Part shown: in pieces, positions 8,259-9,008 of the stretch | Numbering within the stretch: the stretch's first letter is position 1 | Layout of the letters: every line of letters starts with the position of its first letter | Assembly (NCBI GenBank): GCA_001483205.1 | Contig: JPPB01000303.1 | Span: 1 to 9,008 of the forward strand | DNA length: 9,008 nt | Reading direction: 5' to 3' | DNA from: an alpha proteobacterium 3107 | Lineage (GTDB): Bacteria > Pseudomonadota > Alphaproteobacteria > Rhodobacterales > Rhodobacteraceae | Translations under genes and position numbers: made by a program | The notes under the pieces: generated by a model | The model's input: only the letters and a program-made list of their open reading frames with translations | Databases searched by the model: none | Told to the model about the DNA's origin: nothing

Positions 8259-8303
8259 CCTGACGACCAGATTTTGAGTCCAGGTCCTGGCCCTGACCCC
8301 GCC
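8259..8303. repeat. Isolated module of the intergenic repeat family
   Basis: These 45 nt align without gaps to 379-423 (about 37 of 45 identical by eye), with GATTTTGAGTCCA at 8270-8282 as the invariant core. The module lies between fabA and rpsU. The rest of the gap 8106-8383 holds the fabA leader and the rpsU terminator. I see no convincing fabA promoter; TTGCCA on the minus strand (8167-8172) lacks a good -10 partner. Confidence 0.7.
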
Positions 8304-8314
8304 CCCCACGCTCA

Positions 8315-8349
8315 TATGAAAAGCCCGCACGGTCCCCCGCACGGGCTTT
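8315..8349 (-). terminator. Intrinsic terminator of rpsU
   Basis: Read on the minus strand, AAAGCCCG pairs with CGGGCTTT (bases 8342-8349 and 8320-8327), with three further pairs beyond a small internal loop, and the hairpin runs into a short T stretch (TTTTCAT). It lies 34 nt beyond the rpsU stop codon, the expected place and strand. Confidence 0.75.
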
Positions 8350-8383
8350 CACAGGCATGTGCCGAAAACACGGGGGATGCTGC

Positions 8384-8590
8384 TTACAGCAACCCTTCGC
8401 GCTGGGCCTTCTTGCGCGCCAGCTTGCGCGCCCGGCGAATCGCCTCGGCCTTTTCACGAGCCTTCCTCTCCGACGGCTTTTCATACGCCTTACGAAGTTT
8501 CATCTCGCGAAAAACCCCTTCGCGCTGTAGTTTCTTCTTCAGCGCACGAAGTGCCTGATCGACATTGTTGTCGCGAACGTTAACCTGCAT
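8384..8590 (-). CDS. rpsU: 30S ribosomal protein S21
   Basis: Small basic ribosomal protein of 68 residues, part of the 30S subunit and associated with the 3' end of 16S rRNA during initiation. It begins [20 protein letters not shown], has the typical [20 protein letters not shown], and ends in a Lys/Arg-rich helix. The start ATG 8590 is preceded by a purine-rich AGGAAGGTGGTGA. It is monocistronic here, with its own promoter (8644-8672) and intrinsic terminator (8315-8349), and is divergent from the COQ9-family gene. Confidence 0.97.
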   Translation of the reverse strand: MQVNVRDNNVDQALRALKKKLQREGVFREMKLRKAYEKPSERKAREKAEAIRRARKLARKKAQREGLL

Positions 8591-8643
8591 GTGGTTGTCA
8601 CCACCTTCCTGGTTCAGAGTTGCAATTCGTTGCAGGAAGCCTG

Positions 8644-8672
8644 CCTATAGCAAAGCGCCGGTTCTTTGTCTA
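8644..8672 (-). promoter_or_regulatory. Sigma-70-type promoter of rpsU
   Basis: On the minus strand, TAGACA (8667-8672) serves as the -35 element, five of six matching TTGACA, and is followed after exactly 17 nt by TATAGG (8644-8649) as the -10 element, four of six matching TATAAT. The start of transcription would fall near 8637, giving a leader of about 45 nt before the S21 start codon. Prediction from sequence only. Confidence 0.6.
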
Positions 8673-8697
8673 CACTGCGCCGGAGGAGGAGAGGAAA

Positions 8698-9008
8698 ATG
8701 CCTGAATCTGAGCCGATACGCCCGAAGCTGCTTGCAGCCATCACTGCCCATGTCGCCCTTGACGGCTGGACCGACGCCGCCTTTGGCGCGGCCTGCACGG
8801 CGGCGGGGGTTTCCCCTGATCTCGCCCGCGCCATTTGCCCGCACGGGGCGGCTGATCTGGCGGCGGACTATCACCGACAGGGCGACGCCGTGATGCGGCA
8901 GGCGCTGGCAGAGGCCGACCTGTCAGAGATGAAAACCCGCGACCGGGTGGCCCATGCGGTCAGGCTGCGGATTGAGGCCGCGGACAAAGAGGTTGTTCGC
9001 CGCTCGGC
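8698..9008 (+). CDS. COQ9-family protein, N-terminal part (runs off window)
   Basis: An open frame of 103 complete codons begins at ATG 8698 and continues past the window end. It has an excellent ribosome binding site, GGAGGAGGAGAGGA (8682-8695). The residues TAHVALDGWTDAAFGAACTA (15-34), GVSPDLARAICPHGAADL and DYHRQGDAVMRQAL match the N-terminal helices of COQ9-family proteins, which have a TetR-like fold, bind lipids and assist ubiquinone synthesis at the ring hydroxylation steps in mitochondria. The bacterial role is inferred from that. Divergence from rpsU, with a 107-nt shared upstream region, is an arrangement I associate with this bacterial order. The C-terminal COQ9 domain is outside the window. 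Confidence 0.85.
   Translation, partial: MPESEPIRPKLLAAITAHVALDGWTDAAFGAACTAAGVSPDLARAICPHGAADLAADYHRQGDAVMRQALAEADLSEMKTRDRVAHAVRLRIEAADKEVVRRS

Overview
The window is chromosomal DNA from an alphaproteobacterium, most probably a member of the Rhodobacterales (Paracoccaceae/Rhodobacteraceae). The evidence is the GC-rich sequence outside one island, a fabA-fabB-fabI operon, rpsU divergent from a COQ9-family gene (a ubiquinone-producing lineage), and a RsrI/EcoRI-type restriction-modification locus whose methyltransferase strongly resembles the Rhodobacter enzyme M.RsrI. Species cannot be assigned from the sequence alone.

Layout, left to right: the 3' end of a guanine deaminase gene (+, cut by the window edge); a 204-nt gap made almost entirely of repeats; an OmpR/PhoB-type response regulator (-); a 436-nt gap holding the regulator's upstream region and a second repeat cluster; ribA, GTP cyclohydrolase II of riboflavin synthesis (+); a 415-nt gap with a third, densest repeat cluster; a YkuD-type L,D-transpeptidase (+); a lower-GC two-gene restriction-modification island (+); the fabA-fabB-fabI operon (-); rpsU (-) with its own promoter and terminator; and the 5' end of a COQ9-family gene (+, runs off the window).

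Two things stand out. First, the intergenic gaps at about 0.4, 1.5 and 3.0 kb share a mosaic repeat family. Its modules are GC-rich hairpins. Its ends carry a box, GACCTCTGCATA, that recurs in both orientations like the terminal inverted repeats of a small non-autonomous element. A further module recurs next to rpsU. Second, the EcoRI-like endonuclease has all its active-site and recognition residues but lacks the N-terminal 37 residues. Homology to EcoRI continues in register upstream of the first usable start codon (HDL, then an in-frame TAG). It therefore looks like a gene truncated at its insertion point just after the L,D-transpeptidase, beside an apparently intact methyltransferase.

Functionally, FabA, FabB and FabI form the branch point and reduction steps of unsaturated fatty acid synthesis. 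RibA, guanine deaminase and the L,D-transpeptidase are independent housekeeping genes. The response regulator has no adjacent kinase in view. The island would now act mainly, perhaps only, as a predicted GAATTC adenine methyltransferase.
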